From positions 1 through 64,000 of the forward strand of contig CALXJJ010000006.1 in NCBI GenBank assembly GCA_944388605.1: a stretch of DNA of 64,000 nt. The letters run 5' to 3'. The position numbers and the translations under genes are program-made. The notes below the pieces were generated by a model that was not told the origin of the DNA, ran no database searches, and was given only the letters and a program-made list of their open reading frames with translations. Shown here one piece after another: positions 19,001-27,026 of the stretch. Source of the stretch: an uncultured Clostridia bacterium (GTDB lineage: Bacteria > Bacillota > Clostridia > TANB77 > CAG-508). How positions within the stretch are numbered: position 1 is the stretch's first letter; every line of letters begins with the position of its first letter.

Positions 19001-19216
19001 GTCGTCAATTGTTAACCCTAAAGTTGATATTATTTGTATATCATACATATTTTGATTTTTATAGTAAATATCTATTGTATCTAACATATCTGGTGAAGTA
19101 GCCCTCACTCCAGCAAAAAAGCCTACTCCTAGAAAAGCCATTAATAAAATTGATATAAAACGTTTATAAGTATTTTTAATTTCTTTTATGCTATCTTTAA
19201 ATAAAGCTTTTTTCAT
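16019..19216 (-). CDS. FtsX/MacB-type ABC transporter permease with a long extracellular coiled coil
   Basis: This 1065-aa membrane protein has FtsX-like permease domains. One membrane segment lies near residues 17-40 and three after about 560 (VFPIVFFVIATLISL and following). One more lies near 720 and three lie at the C-terminus. Between the first and second sits a Glu/Lys/Asn-rich coiled coil of about 270 residues (roughly 245-520). MacB-like extracellular domains flank it. The start at 19216 has GAGGTGAAG upstream. It is followed on the transcript's 5' side by its ATPase at 19252. Long coiled coils of this kind occur in Gram-positive FtsX-like exporters. The substrate is unknown and could be a lipid, a peptide or a cell-wall signal. 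Confidence 0.85.
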   Translation of the reverse strand: MKKALFKDSIKEIKNTYKRFISILLMAFLGVGFFAGVRATSPDMLDTIDIYYKNQNMYDIQIISTLGLTIDDLNSIKKIDGVLETYGSYSTDEVIIDNNSEHVIKIMSIEEINKPILKEGRMPSEPNECVVESKMLSGLGKNIGDEIQLKENDESLLSQNKLKIVGIVESPIYISMQRGNTSLGAGSINYYTYVPKESFNSDLYTEIYIKVKDASKYETSTDRYENLVENVKNNIDNIKEERQKIRYDDLIDTAEKELEKAQNEFNEEKKSAEEQIAEAEKKINDAKKEVEENENKINNGEVQANKEFANAEKLIKQGKEEIYSNEKLYDENKEKAEEEINKYENTKQELTNNLNTINTGIEQIDIKYNEIQLALSNPQLSEEQKNQLENTAGLLEKQKSGLEQNKNEIENGIEEINNGISSAKEQLKLAEKQIENAKIELKEQEQNLEKEKSRTYSELENGKKEIEEAKLEIQKGEEELNINKQEFEKQITEAEEKLNNAKEQISEIESPTWYILDRYGNTGYNSFIQDVHSIENIGKVFPIVFFVIATLISLTSMTRMVEEQRGQIGTLKALGYNRMQIASKYIIYSAVACIIGGILGMCVGFMLIPKVIWMMYEMMYTITDIHLKFNTYYALFGLGVACICIVGATAYSTNNILKYEPATLMRPRAPKIGKRVILEKIPFIWNKLSFSHKVTVRNIFRYKKRFLMTIIGILGCTALIVAGFGLKNSIESLLPKQYGKVFKYNMQVSLKNGVDVNSFLEKVRNNEKIKNITETNISAGELTNKDSTEEIQIIVPKNADEIKNSINIIDLKTNESVELLDDGIYVTDKVAELLEISEGDIITIKNSDDIEKQVKVNKIVENYVSHYVYMTRNTYEKLFEDNYSTNIIYINTHQMEENDEENLAKEIINYSEVSGVILTSTVRNAMNDTLKSLNYVVVVLIVSAGLLAFVVLYNLSNVNISERIRELATIKVLGFYDKEVYSYITRETILLTIIGIILGLVAGYFLNSFIISTCEINMLRFAKIINPESYVYGVLITFGFATIVNIFTYFALKKINMIESLKSVE

Positions 19217-19251
19217 TTACTTCACCTCCGATTTTCACAATTAAGTAAAAT

Positions 19252-19953
19252 CTACCATTCTATTTCATCAATATTAACAGGATTTTTATTAATCTCTACA
19301 CTTTCTGCAGTACCATTTTTAAAATGTATTACTTTATCTGCCATTGGCGCAATTGCACTATTATGTGTTATTATTAAAACTGTCATATTTTCTTTTCTTG
19401 CTGTATTTTGTAATAATTTTAATATTTGTTTACCTGTTTTATAATCTAATGCTCCAGTTGGTTCATCGCATAATAATAATTTAGGATTTTTGGCAATTGC
19501 TCTAGCAATTGCTACTCTTTGTTGCTCCCCTCCTGATAGTTGAGATGGAAAATTATTTTTTCTATCTTTTAATCCTACTTTTTCTAAAATTTCATCTGGA
19601 TTTAAAGCATCTTTACATATTTGAGTAGCTAATTCTACATTTTCTTTTGCTGTTAAATTTTGTACTAAATTGTAGAATTGAAAAACAAATCCAATATCTT
19701 CTCTTCTATATTTTATTAATTCCTTATTTTTCAATTTTGATACTTCTCTTCCATCAACTAATACAATACCTGATGTTACATTATCCATTCCTCCCAATAT
19801 ATTTAATGCAGTAGTTTTACCTGCTCCACTTGGACCAACAATAACAACAAGTTCACCTTTTTCGATTGTAAAATTTGTTTTATCCAATGCTTTTATTATT
19901 ATTTCACCCATTTTATATTCTTTTACTACATTTCTAAACTCAATATATGCCAT
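19252..19953 (-). CDS. ABC transporter ATP-binding protein, MacB/LolD type
   Basis: This is the cytosolic ATPase partner of the permease at 16019. Walker A GPSGAGKT is near residue 40, the Q-loop is in FQFYNL, the signature [14 protein letters not shown] is near 140, Walker B is [12 protein letters not shown], and the switch histidine is in IITHN. The 233-aa length is usual for LolD/MacB-type subunits. A 35-base gap separates it from the permease, so the two form an operon. Confidence 0.93.
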   Translation of the reverse strand: MAYIEFRNVVKEYKMGEIIIKALDKTNFTIEKGELVVIVGPSGAGKTTALNILGGMDNVTSGIVLVDGREVSKLKNKELIKYRREDIGFVFQFYNLVQNLTAKENVELATQICKDALNPDEILEKVGLKDRKNNFPSQLSGGEQQRVAIARAIAKNPKLLLCDEPTGALDYKTGKQILKLLQNTARKENMTVLIITHNSAIAPMADKVIHFKNGTAESVEINKNPVNIDEIEW

Positions 19954-20053
19954 ATAAAACTCTCCTTATTAAATTTAATATTAGAATACAGGAAAAATTA
20001 TAATTAAAAATTTTTCTAATTATTTCTCATTAAGTCTATTCTTAAAACAATTT

Positions 20054-20092
20054 TATATATTAGAAAAAGGAAGTAATCACTTTCCTAATATA
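20054..20092. repeat. Hairpin next to the dispersed repeat
   Basis: Imperfect inverted repeat TATATTAGAAAAAGGAAGT / ACTTTCCTAATATA at the edge of the repeat copy that starts at 20095. The CCTAATATA half also borders the repeat copies at 2641 and 23796, so it may be part of the element. Confidence 0.45.
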
Positions 20093-20094
20093 TA

Positions 20095-20253
20095 GCAAAT
20101 CGGAAAGCCTTAAAATTTATATTAATTTTATCTTTCCTCGTTAGCTTTTTAGTAAATTTGTTCCTAAGCCTATTTTACGAAGTCAAAATTGTGTGCAGTC
20201 GTTAGAGCGTAGCGACTTTTATACAATAGGAAAGTTATCCTTTCCTATTGTAT
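20095..20253 (+). repeat. Dispersed intergenic repeat, near-complete copy
   Basis: It starts CAAATCGGAAAGCC, continues through a GTTAGCTTTTTAGTAAATTT segment and CGAAGTCAAAATTGTGTGCA, then the stem GTCG TTAGAGCGTAG CGAC. It ends in a long palindrome TATACAATAGGAAAG / CTTTCCTATTGTATA. It lies in the 390-base gap between two ABC operons, opposite in orientation to both. No ORF is present. Confidence 0.85.
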
Positions 20254-20262
20254 AAAACTAAA

Positions 20263-20289
20263 GAGCAAAAATACTCCTCATTTTTGCCC
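20263..20289 (-). terminator. Terminator of the ABC-2 permease gene
   Basis: On the minus strand the stem GGCAAAAAT / ATTTTTGCTC with a seven-base loop is followed by TTTAGTTTTA, 54 bases past the stop of the gene at 20343. Confidence 0.6.
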
Positions 20290-20342
20290 TTCCCCTATAA
20301 TATAATTTTAGCAAATTTAACCAATTTTTTCAAGCACTAAAA

Positions 20343-21809
20343 CTATATATTTTTAATATTTTTCTTTTTAAACACTATAAAAGTTGGTATTAACATTATT
20401 ACCATATATATTAAGCAAACTACTATTGAAAATAACAATGTTGAATTTTCAAACATCGGTAATTTTCCAAATAAATATTGTGTTAAATCCCAATTAGGAG
20501 TTACAAAGAATTTTAACCAATTTAATTCATATTGTACAGCTAACATATTAATCATACTTGACCCCATATATCCAAGTAAAGGTAGTGCAATTGCTACTGG
20601 AGAATTATTACATAATGTGCTTAATGCAAAACTTAATGTCGCTATTAAAATATATATTGGTATTTTCGTTAGAGTAATTATTATTAAATATACAAATACA
20701 TTCATAGTAACTACTGTTTCGTTATTAAAATCATATGCAGATACAGGAATTCCATAACTATCAAATCCATATACAATTCCTCCTGTTATGAATTGAACTC
20801 CTATTATAAATACAACTGTTACTAAAATCATTAACATACTTGTTACAAATTTAGCTAATAATATTTTGTTTCTGCTATATGGTCTTACTAATAATAATTT
20901 AATAGTTCCTTTATTAAATTCTTCACTAACCATTACTCCTGCAATCATTACAATTACAACTATTATTAGTAGTTCATAGTTTGAAAAAACATCTTCCAAT
21001 ATTCCTTTTGCACTATCTTTTTTTTGAGTATTTTCCAAATTCTCTATATCATATTTGGCAAGTTCAGCTTCTTCTATATAACTTTGTCTATTTTGCTTAT
21101 CCAGATATTCATTTTCGTCAAACTGTACTGTAATTAAATAAATTTTACTACTTACATAATTTTCAATTTGATTACTTAGATGATTATTTCCATATGGTAT
21201 ATCTTTATCTAATCTCCAATCTACTGCTTGTAATTCAACTTTTCTTTGCTCTATTATCATATTTAACTGATCTTTTTCCGTATTTGATACTGTATTGTTT
21301 AATTGTTCTTCAATATTTCTTATTTCTTTCTCTTTTTCTGCTTTTTCTTTTTCTGCGAAATATCTCCAGTCTTTCGCATCTAATTTTGCAATTTGCTCAT
21401 CATACTGTTCTTTTAACTCTTTCTCTTTTTGTATATCATCTTGTGATTTTTCCTCTATTGAATAATAATATTGATTATATTCTGTAATTGTACTTTTAAT
21501 ATACTTTTCTATTATACTATTTTGCCATTGCTCATCATACTTAAGACATAATTGTGCAACATCCAAATTTGTTTTTGTTTCTATATATTGTGCATAATCA
21601 CTTGGATCTTTTGCGTCCAATTTTTCCAAATCTTCTTTTAAATATTGTACATAGTCCTCAGAATAATATAAAAAGTCTGTACTTCTTTCTGATACTATTT
21701 TGCTAATTACATTTAACCCTACTATAAATAAAATTATCAAAATACCTACAATCCATATGCTTTTCTTTTTAAATATCTTTGTAAATTCATTTTCTATCAG
21801 TTTAATCAA
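20343..21809 (-). CDS. ABC-2 type transporter permease
   Basis: This 488-aa membrane subunit pairs with the ATPase at 21802. The first membrane segment is at about residues 17-36. A charged, partly coiled-coil loop of about 220 residues follows. Five further hydrophobic segments lie after residue 270 (LLIIVVIVMIAGVMVS; LVTVVFIIGVQFITGG and others). The motif NKGTIKLLLVRPYSRNKILLAK is characteristic of ABC-2 permeases. Its start overlaps the end of the ATPase gene by eight bases, which indicates coupled translation. The substrate is unknown. Confidence 0.87.
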   Translation of the reverse strand: MIKLIENEFTKIFKKKSIWIVGILIILFIVGLNVISKIVSERSTDFLYYSEDYVQYLKEDLEKLDAKDPSDYAQYIETKTNLDVAQLCLKYDEQWQNSIIEKYIKSTITEYNQYYYSIEEKSQDDIQKEKELKEQYDEQIAKLDAKDWRYFAEKEKAEKEKEIRNIEEQLNNTVSNTEKDQLNMIIEQRKVELQAVDWRLDKDIPYGNNHLSNQIENYVSSKIYLITVQFDENEYLDKQNRQSYIEEAELAKYDIENLENTQKKDSAKGILEDVFSNYELLIIVVIVMIAGVMVSEEFNKGTIKLLLVRPYSRNKILLAKFVTSMLMILVTVVFIIGVQFITGGIVYGFDSYGIPVSAYDFNNETVVTMNVFVYLIIITLTKIPIYILIATLSFALSTLCNNSPVAIALPLLGYMGSSMINMLAVQYELNWLKFFVTPNWDLTQYLFGKLPMFENSTLLFSIVVCLIYMVIMLIPTFIVFKKKNIKNI

Positions 21810-22710
21810 TTACATTACCCCCTGTCTTTTTCAAGAAAGCCTCCTCTAAACTTGCCATCTCCTCTTTTACTTCTAAAATTTTAATATCATTTTCCACTAA
21901 AAATTTAATTATATCTGGTATTTTATCTTCCTTTATATTTATTTTAAATTTATTTTCATCAATTATTTCAATACCTTGTTTTATTATTGATTTTACTTTT
22001 TCTAAATTTTGTACTTTAATAATATAACTACTTTGAATATTTTCTTTTATCCTATATATATCATTAGTTTCTATAATAACTCCATTCTTTATCATACATA
22101 TTTTATTACAAAAATTTTCTAACTCTGATAAATTATGACTTGATATTAATACTCCCATTCCTTCATTTTTTGCCAAATTAACTAAAAGCTCTCTTATTGA
22201 CCTAATACCTTCTGGATCTAATCCATTTGTTGGTTCGTCCAAAATTAACAGATTTGGTTTATGTAATATAGCTTGTGCAACTCCCAGTCTTTGCCTCATT
22301 CCTAGAGAATACTTAGAAACTTTATCATTTATTCTATTTTCTAATCCTACTAATTTAACTACTTCTTTTATTCTATCATCATCCACACTTTTATATAAAT
22401 TACTTATAAGCTTTAAATTTTCATATCCAGTTAAATACATATATAAATCTGGATTTTCTACAATCGCTCCAACACTCCTAATAGCTTTTGTAAAATCTTT
22501 TTCTACATCATAACCATTTATTTTTACTGTTCCATGTGTTATTCCTTGTAATCCTAATATAAGTTTTATTGTTGTTGTTTTTCCTGCTCCATTAGGTCCA
22601 ATAAATCCAAGTATATCTCCTTTCTCCACTTTTAAAGAAATTCCTTTTAAAATTTCTTTTTTTCCTATTTTTTTGTATAAATTAGTACACTCTAAAGCTA
22701 GATCTGTCAT
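21802..22710 (-). CDS. ABC transporter ATP-binding protein, BcrA/CcmA-like
   Basis: This is the ATPase of a two-component ABC-2 exporter of the bacitracin-resistance or gliding type. Walker A GPNGAGKTT is near residue 37, the signature YSLGMRQRLGVAQAIL near 133, Walker B LLILDEPTNGLDPEG, and the H-loop SSHNLSELE. A C-terminal extension of about 90 residues is usual for this group. I chose the ATG at 22710 (MTDLALECTNLY) because AAGGGTGA precedes it. Further open sequence to 22767 lacks a ribosome site. Confidence 0.92.
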   Translation of the reverse strand: MTDLALECTNLYKKIGKKEILKGISLKVEKGDILGFIGPNGAGKTTTIKLILGLQGITHGTVKINGYDVEKDFTKAIRSVGAIVENPDLYMYLTGYENLKLISNLYKSVDDDRIKEVVKLVGLENRINDKVSKYSLGMRQRLGVAQAILHKPNLLILDEPTNGLDPEGIRSIRELLVNLAKNEGMGVLISSHNLSELENFCNKICMIKNGVIIETNDIYRIKENIQSSYIIKVQNLEKVKSIIKQGIEIIDENKFKINIKEDKIPDIIKFLVENDIKILEVKEEMASLEEAFLKKTGGNVID

Positions 22711-22822
22711 TTTCAACTTCACCCTTTCTTTTTTATTTATTTTATATTTATTTAATAGAAAATACAATAAATATATTATTAAAAAATTATTAATTATTTA
22801 TTAAATTAGAAAAAATCATAAG

Positions 22823-22851
22823 TTGATTAATTTACATAATAGTGGTATAAT
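22823..22851 (+). promoter_or_regulatory. Sigma-A-type promoter for the 101-aa gene
   Basis: TTGATT at 22823-22828 and a consensus TATAAT at 22846-22851 are separated by 17 bases and end 32 bases before the start codon at 22884. Confidence 0.7.
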
Positions 22852-22883
22852 ATATATATATATTATAGAAAGAAGGTTTCTTT

Positions 22884-23189
22884 ATGGCTAACATTAACAC
22901 TACCTTATTAGATGGAATGATCGATTGGCACAAAGACAATGAAATCCAAACATATGTAGACAATATAGAGGAGCTTATTCTTCTATATGCAAAAGCAGTA
23001 AGAGATAATTCAAACATAATTGAAGGAGTTGTTACTTCAGAAGGTAATCCACTAACATTGATAGATGCTGAGCATCTTTTACGGCAAGCAGAACATTTTT
23101 TAGTTCTGGTTTATACCAGGTCTGGAGATTCAAAGTTACGTCGTAAGGCTATTCACAATATGGACAGCATTGTAGTGTTGTTTCCATAA
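22884..23189 (+). CDS. Unrecognised small protein, 101 aa, with an in-frame CGG codon
   Basis: I do not recognise this protein. It is soluble and mostly helical (LDGMIDWHKDNEIQTYVDN, IEELILLYAKAVRD, AEHLLRQAEHFLVLVY). It has its own promoter, an AGAAGG ribosome site and a terminator, so it is very likely real. Its arginine codons (AGG, CGT, CGT and one CGG at 23082-23084) are unlike the AGA preference of its neighbours, which may indicate transfer from elsewhere. Reading the CGG with a +1 shift would give a stop after about six codons, so normal decoding is favoured here. Function unknown. Confidence 0.65.
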   Translation: MANINTTLLDGMIDWHKDNEIQTYVDNIEELILLYAKAVRDNSNIIEGVVTSEGNPLTLIDAEHLLRQAEHFLVLVYTRSGDSKLRRKAIHNMDSIVVLFP

Positions 23190-23197
23190 CATTCTTA

Positions 23198-23227
23198 AAC
23201 TGGATCAAGAATTTGATCCAGTTTTTC
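23198..23227 (+). terminator. Terminator of the 101-aa gene
   Basis: AACTGGATCAA / TTTGATCCAGTT with a short loop, followed by TTTCTTG, 9 bases after the stop codon. A classical intrinsic terminator on the plus strand. Confidence 0.85.
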
Positions 23228-23267
23228 TTGTTGAATAGTAAAAATGGAGTTTTTACTATTCAACAAA
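23228..23267. terminator. Bidirectional hairpin between convergent genes
   Basis: Stem TTGTTGAATAGTAAAAA / TTTTTACTATTCAACAA with a short loop, between the plus-strand terminator and the spoVG terminator. It could be a third terminator in this convergent region. Confidence 0.5.
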
Positions 23268-23295
23268 AAAGCAGATACCAATATAGTATCTGCTA
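23268..23295 (-). terminator. spoVG terminator
   Basis: On the minus strand AGCAGATAC / GTATCTGCT followed by TTTTTTG, 14 bases beyond the spoVG stop. Confidence 0.8.
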
Positions 23296-23308
23296 ATTAT
23301 TGTATTTA

Positions 23309-23581
23309 TTATTCTGCTGATTCTTCAGTCTCAGGAGCTTCATAAGCATCTAATATAGCTTTTTGAACTTTCTCTCTTGTTTCAGCATTGATTGGATGAG
23401 CTATATCCCTAAATTCTCCGTTTGGAGTTTTTCTGCTTGGCATAGCTATAAATAATCCATTTTGACTTTCGATAACTTTAATATCATGAATTACGAATTC
23501 ATTATCGAATGTTACAGAAGCAACAGCTTTCATTCTGTTTTCTGAATTTACCTTTCTTAAACGTACATCTGTGATTTGCAT
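23309..23581 (-). CDS. spoVG: SpoVG, RNA-binding regulator
   Basis: SpoVG is a small RNA-binding regulator that affects septation, sporulation and virulence genes in Gram-positives. The product (90 aa from the ATG at 23581) shows the family N-terminus [11 protein letters not shown] and the blocks [20 protein letters not shown] and [19 protein letters not shown]. The ribosome site GGAAGGCGG lies a few bases before this ATG. An in-frame GTG at 23590 overlaps the site and is less likely. It is a single gene flanked by terminators. Confidence 0.96.
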   Translation of the reverse strand: MQITDVRLRKVNSENRMKAVASVTFDNEFVIHDIKVIESQNGLFIAMPSRKTPNGEFRDIAHPINAETREKVQKAILDAYEAPETEESAE

Positions 23582-23795
23582 TTTGTGCACCGCCTTCCAA
23601 AGTTATAAAATTTTTTTGTACATCTTTTCTTATGTACAATTATATTATTCTCCTTTTTTTTTATTTTTCCTTCTTTTTTTACAAAATTCTTTAATTTTTT
23701 CTTACCTATCTTTATATCATAAAATTCATATTGTTTTTTATATAAATTTTAACTTTCTCTTTTGCTTTCCTAATATATAAAGAAATTATTCTACG

Positions 23796-23850
23796 TAGAA
23801 CAAATCAGAAAGCCTTAAAATTTATATTAATTTTAATGTACACTGTATAT
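23796..23850 (+). repeat. Fragment of the dispersed repeat (5' end)
   Basis: GAACAAATCAGAAAGCCTTA followed by AAATTTATATTAATTTTAA matches the first 45 bases of the full copies. The middle of the element is missing. A hairpin TTAATATATTAGGAAAA / TTTTCCTAATGTATTAA at 23963-24005 may be its far end. Confidence 0.6.
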
Positions 23851-24021
23851 TTTAAATTTATTGTAAATATAATTTCCTATAAAGAATAAATCGATAAATT
23901 ATAAAATTTATAATTCTTTTGATTTTTTATTTATCTTTACATATATTTCTATGCAATGGATTTAATATATTAGGAAAAGTAAGTATGATTTTCCTAATGT
24001 ATTAAAAAATTGTGTTATCTA

Positions 24022-24050
24022 TTGAAAAAAACCTTTTTTCATTATATAAT
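24022..24050 (+). promoter_or_regulatory. Sigma-A-type promoter of murC
   Basis: TTGAAA at 24022-24027 and TATAAT at 24045-24050, spacer 17, 33 bases before the murC start. Confidence 0.7.
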
Positions 24051-24083
24051 ATTCTAAGTAATTTTTAAGGAGTGTGACTAGCA

Positions 24084-25496
24084 TTGGCAAATATAGAAGA
24101 ATTAAAACAATATAGAAATATACATATGATTGGAATAGGTGGCATAAGTATGAGTGGCATTGCTGAAATACTAAAGAACTGGGGTTTCCATGTTAGTGGC
24201 TCAGACATTGCTGAATCTGAAATCACATTACGTTTAAAAGAAAACGGTATTAAAGTTGTTATTGGACATGATTTACAATTACTTGCCCAATCTGACTTAG
24301 TTGTATATTCAGCTGCAATAAAAAAAGATGATCCAGAAATGATACGTGCACATGAATTAGATATACCCACAATAGAAAGATCCGATTTTTTAGGAAAATT
24401 AACTAAAGCATTTCGTAACACTATTTGTATATCTGGGACTCATGGTAAAACTACAACTACATCAATGATTTCTATGTGTTTTTTAGAGGCTTGTAAAGAT
24501 CCTTCTATACAAGTTGGTGCAATATTAAAGACCATTAATGGAAATTATAGAATTGGAAATAGTGAATATTTTATTATAGAAGCATGTGAATATGTTGAGA
24601 GCTTTTTAAAATTTCATCCTAGAGCAGAAGTTATCTTAAATATTGATAATGATCATTTGGATTATTTTAAAAATCTTGATAATATAAAATTAGCATTTGC
24701 AAAATATGTTAAATTACTTCCAGAAGAAGGTTTACTTGTTATTAATTTAGATGATGAAAATTGTGCTGGTATATCTAATCATACATTAGCTAAAACTGTA
24801 ACTTTTGGAATTGAAAATCATCATGCAAATTATTTCGCTAGAAATATTCAATTCGATTCAAATGGTTTTGCAAGTTTTGATGCATATTATAATGATACAT
24901 TTTTTAAATCATTTCAATTATCAGTTCCAGGAAAACATAATGTTTTAAATGCCTTAGCTTGTATTGCTTTGTGTATTGAATATGGTATTTCTAAAGAAGA
25001 CATAAAAAATGGATTATTAAAATATACAGGTGCACATAGACGATTTGAATATGTTGGTGAAATAAATGGTGCTACTATATATGATGATTATGGTCATCAT
25101 CCTACAGAAATCAAAGCTATCGCAAATGCAATGAAAAATAAAAAATTTAATAAATCTTGGGTTGTTTTCCAACCTCATACATATAGCAGAACAAAAAACT
25201 TACTAAATGATTTTGCAAATGCATTAATAGAATTTGATAATATAATAATTACAGATATATATGCTGCAAGAGAGAAAAACATTTATAATATATCTGCAAA
25301 AGATTTAGCTATAGAGATTAACAAATTAGGTAAAGATGCAAAATATATTTCAGATTTTGAAGAAATTAAAAATTATTTAATTAAAAATGTTCAACCAAAT
25401 GATTTAATATTAACACTAGGAGCAGGAACAGTTACTAACATTGGTTCTATGTTGGTAAGAACAAATCGGAAAGCCTTAAAATTTGTACTAATTTAA
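24084..25496 (+). CDS. murC: UDP-N-acetylmuramate--L-alanine ligase, 3' end in a repeat
   Basis: MurC adds L-alanine to UDP-MurNAc, the first peptide step of peptidoglycan synthesis. Visible motifs are the N-terminal Rossmann loop MIGIGGISMSG, the ATP loop SGTHGKTTT near residue 115, NIDNDHLDYF, the Mur family DDYGHHPTEI near 335 and QPHTYSRT. The start is a TTG at 24084 with AAGGAG upstream. The C-terminus normally ends soon after GAGTVTNIG. Here the last ten or so residues (TNRKALKFVLI) and the stop come from a dispersed repeat inserted at the 3' end. The tail contains an in-frame CGG at 25467. A +1 shift there would end the protein as TNGKP instead, so either reading yields a full enzyme. 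Confidence 0.95.
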   Translation: MANIEELKQYRNIHMIGIGGISMSGIAEILKNWGFHVSGSDIAESEITLRLKENGIKVVIGHDLQLLAQSDLVVYSAAIKKDDPEMIRAHELDIPTIERSDFLGKLTKAFRNTICISGTHGKTTTTSMISMCFLEACKDPSIQVGAILKTINGNYRIGNSEYFIIEACEYVESFLKFHPRAEVILNIDNDHLDYFKNLDNIKLAFAKYVKLLPEEGLLVINLDDENCAGISNHTLAKTVTFGIENHHANYFARNIQFDSNGFASFDAYYNDTFFKSFQLSVPGKHNVLNALACIALCIEYGISKEDIKNGLLKYTGAHRRFEYVGEINGATIYDDYGHHPTEIKAIANAMKNKKFNKSWVVFQPHTYSRTKNLLNDFANALIEFDNIIITDIYAAREKNIYNISAKDLAIEINKLGKDAKYISDFEEIKNYLIKNVQPNDLILTLGAGTVTNIGSMLVRTNRKALKFVLI

Positions 25497-25623
25497 TATT
25501 TTCTCGTTGGCTTTTTAGTAAATTTGTTCCTAAGCCAAATTTTACGCAAGTAAAATTGTGTACATTCGTTGGAGCGTAGCGATTGTTCTACAATAGTAAA
25601 GGATGACTTTCCTATTGTAGAAC
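25459..25623 (+). repeat. Dispersed repeat, complete copy overlapping the murC 3' end
   Basis: It starts GAACAAATCGGAAAGCCTTA inside murC and supplies its stop. It shows the stem CAATTTTAC... arms as AATTTTACGCAAGTAAAATT where other copies have AATTTTGCGAAGTCAAAATT, a compensatory pair of changes. The distal TTCGTTGGAGCGTAGCGA block follows, then an imperfect hairpin CTACAATAGTAAAG / CTTTCCTATTGTAG. Confidence 0.85.
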
Positions 25624-25780
25624 AAAAGCGACATGATTTAAAAATACTTAAACATTTTAGCTTACTTATATGTCGCGTATTTGTTCGTGCGCCAAATTTT
25701 ATGTAATAAAGTTTATGTGCATCTGTTAAATTGAAGATATATTCTACAATAGGAAAATTATATTTTCCTATTGTATTAAA
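25621..25780 (+). repeat. Degenerate second repeat copy in tandem
   Basis: Directly after the murC-overlapping copy, this stretch again begins GAACAAAA and contains GTTCGTGCGCCAAATTTTAT and GTTTATGTGCATCTGTTAAA. It ends in the hairpin TACAATAGGAAAATTA / TATTTTCCTATTGTA. An added inner stem AGCGACAT / ATGTCGCG replaces the usual 5' half. No ORF is seen. Confidence 0.55.
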
Positions 25781-25782
25781 AA

Positions 25783-25815
25783 TTAGTGAATAGTCAAAAA
25801 ATTAACTATCCACTA
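25783..25815 (-). terminator. Terminator of the transglutaminase-like gene
   Basis: On the minus strand TTAGTGGATAGT / ACTATTCACTAA with a nine-base loop, followed by TTTTTAA. The stem overlaps the stop codon of the gene at 25813. Confidence 0.7.
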
Positions 25816-26952
25816 ATAGTTCTCTTTACTTAATTCTGGATAAGTAAATACCATTCCACTACTAGATACATTTCCAATTTCCTTGTGATCTTTCATAAAA
25901 TCGTTAGAACCCTTTAAAAAATATTTATATCTATTACTGTTACTTACTCTTCCATTTCCAATTATTATTGGATCATCCCATGTACAATCTACTGCATACC
26001 AATTTCCATTTAGCATAACATAATTCCACATATGGTTTTCTGTATTACCATTATTATCTGTACCAATTCCACTCACAAGTACATTTGGTATATTTATTTT
26101 ATCCAGCAAATATTTCATTAATTTTGCATATCCTTCACATACTACTTTTCTATCTTTTAAAGCTCCATATATATTATTATTGTGTATATTTGAATATGTT
26201 TGATCATATTCTATATTATCTACTATCCAATCATGTATTTGCTTTATTTTGTCATAATTATTGCCAGATATATTACTAATTATTTTATTTGATTCTTCTT
26301 CAACATAATTAATTGCATTTGTGACTTGTTCTTCTGTTGTAAAATAATCTGTATAATAATTATCTAAATTTTCACCATTTGATAATTTTATATCATAGGT
26401 TTTTGTTGTAATTTTTGTTGTGATTTTTGTAAGAAGATATATTTTTGTACTATCTATATAAAATATATCTATATTATCTGTATTAAACGCATCCATTACA
26501 TTTTGGTACATTTGATTTAATTTTGCTTCTCCATTTTGTTCTTCATATATTTTTCCTATACTTGATGGTAGATCTATTTCATAATTTCCTTTCTTTAATT
26601 TTTCTTTATTATTTTCTAAAGCATTATAAATGTCTTTTTCCTCACTAGTTAATTGATTATAAAAAAAATGTTTATTATCTATTACATTTGAATTATTTTC
26701 TAAATATATATTTTCTCCCAATATAGGTTCAACTATATTAGTTACTTGATTTATATTGTTTGCATTATTAGTTATTTTTTCATTAATATCTGTACCCTTA
26801 TCTATTATTTCGTTTTCTAAATCTGCTACTACATCTTTTATATTTATCTCATTTTTGCTTATCTTGTATGCAAATATGCATAATAAAGCAATAATAATTA
26901 CTATTAATGAAATTAATAATACAGTATATCTAGTTTTATAAAAACTTTTCAA
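25813..26952 (-). CDS. Membrane-anchored transglutaminase-like (cysteine protease fold) protein
   Basis: The 379-aa protein has one N-terminal membrane segment (about residues 9-29), an Asn-rich linker and a C-terminal transglutaminase-like domain. The likely catalytic triad is the Cys in VVCEGYAKLMKYLL (near 273), the His in ENHMWNYV (near 309) and the Asp in YAVDCTWDDP (near 325). Such extracellular domains in clostridia are associated with peptidoglycan or surface-protein processing. The substrate is unknown. It lies directly upstream of, and close to, no other gene on its transcript except spoIVB, which ends its own unit. It is probably monocistronic. Confidence 0.8.
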   Translation of the reverse strand: MKSFYKTRYTVLLISLIVIIIALLCIFAYKISKNEINIKDVVADLENEIIDKGTDINEKITNNANNINQVTNIVEPILGENIYLENNSNVIDNKHFFYNQLTSEEKDIYNALENNKEKLKKGNYEIDLPSSIGKIYEEQNGEAKLNQMYQNVMDAFNTDNIDIFYIDSTKIYLLTKITTKITTKTYDIKLSNGENLDNYYTDYFTTEEQVTNAINYVEEESNKIISNISGNNYDKIKQIHDWIVDNIEYDQTYSNIHNNNIYGALKDRKVVCEGYAKLMKYLLDKINIPNVLVSGIGTDNNGNTENHMWNYVMLNGNWYAVDCTWDDPIIIGNGRVSNSNRYKYFLKGSNDFMKDHKEIGNVSSSGMVFTYPELSKENY

Positions 26953-27026
26953 TCTATCCTCTCCATTCTAATTTTCTCTCAAAGAAGATTACCTATTGTG
27001 TACAATTTTATTTGACAATTAGAGAT

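Larger units (their letters stand above)
23582..24083. other. Divergent spoVG-murC intergenic region
   Basis: About 500 bases without a gene. It holds the spoVG leader on the minus strand, a degenerate repeat fragment at 23796-23850, a hairpin at 23958-24006 and the murC promoter at 24022-24050. I see no small ORF with a ribosome site. Confidence 0.6.

Noticed and set aside
24065-24421. Open frame antisense to the start of murC
   Set aside because: It has no ribosome site and opposes a well-supported conserved gene with its own promoter.
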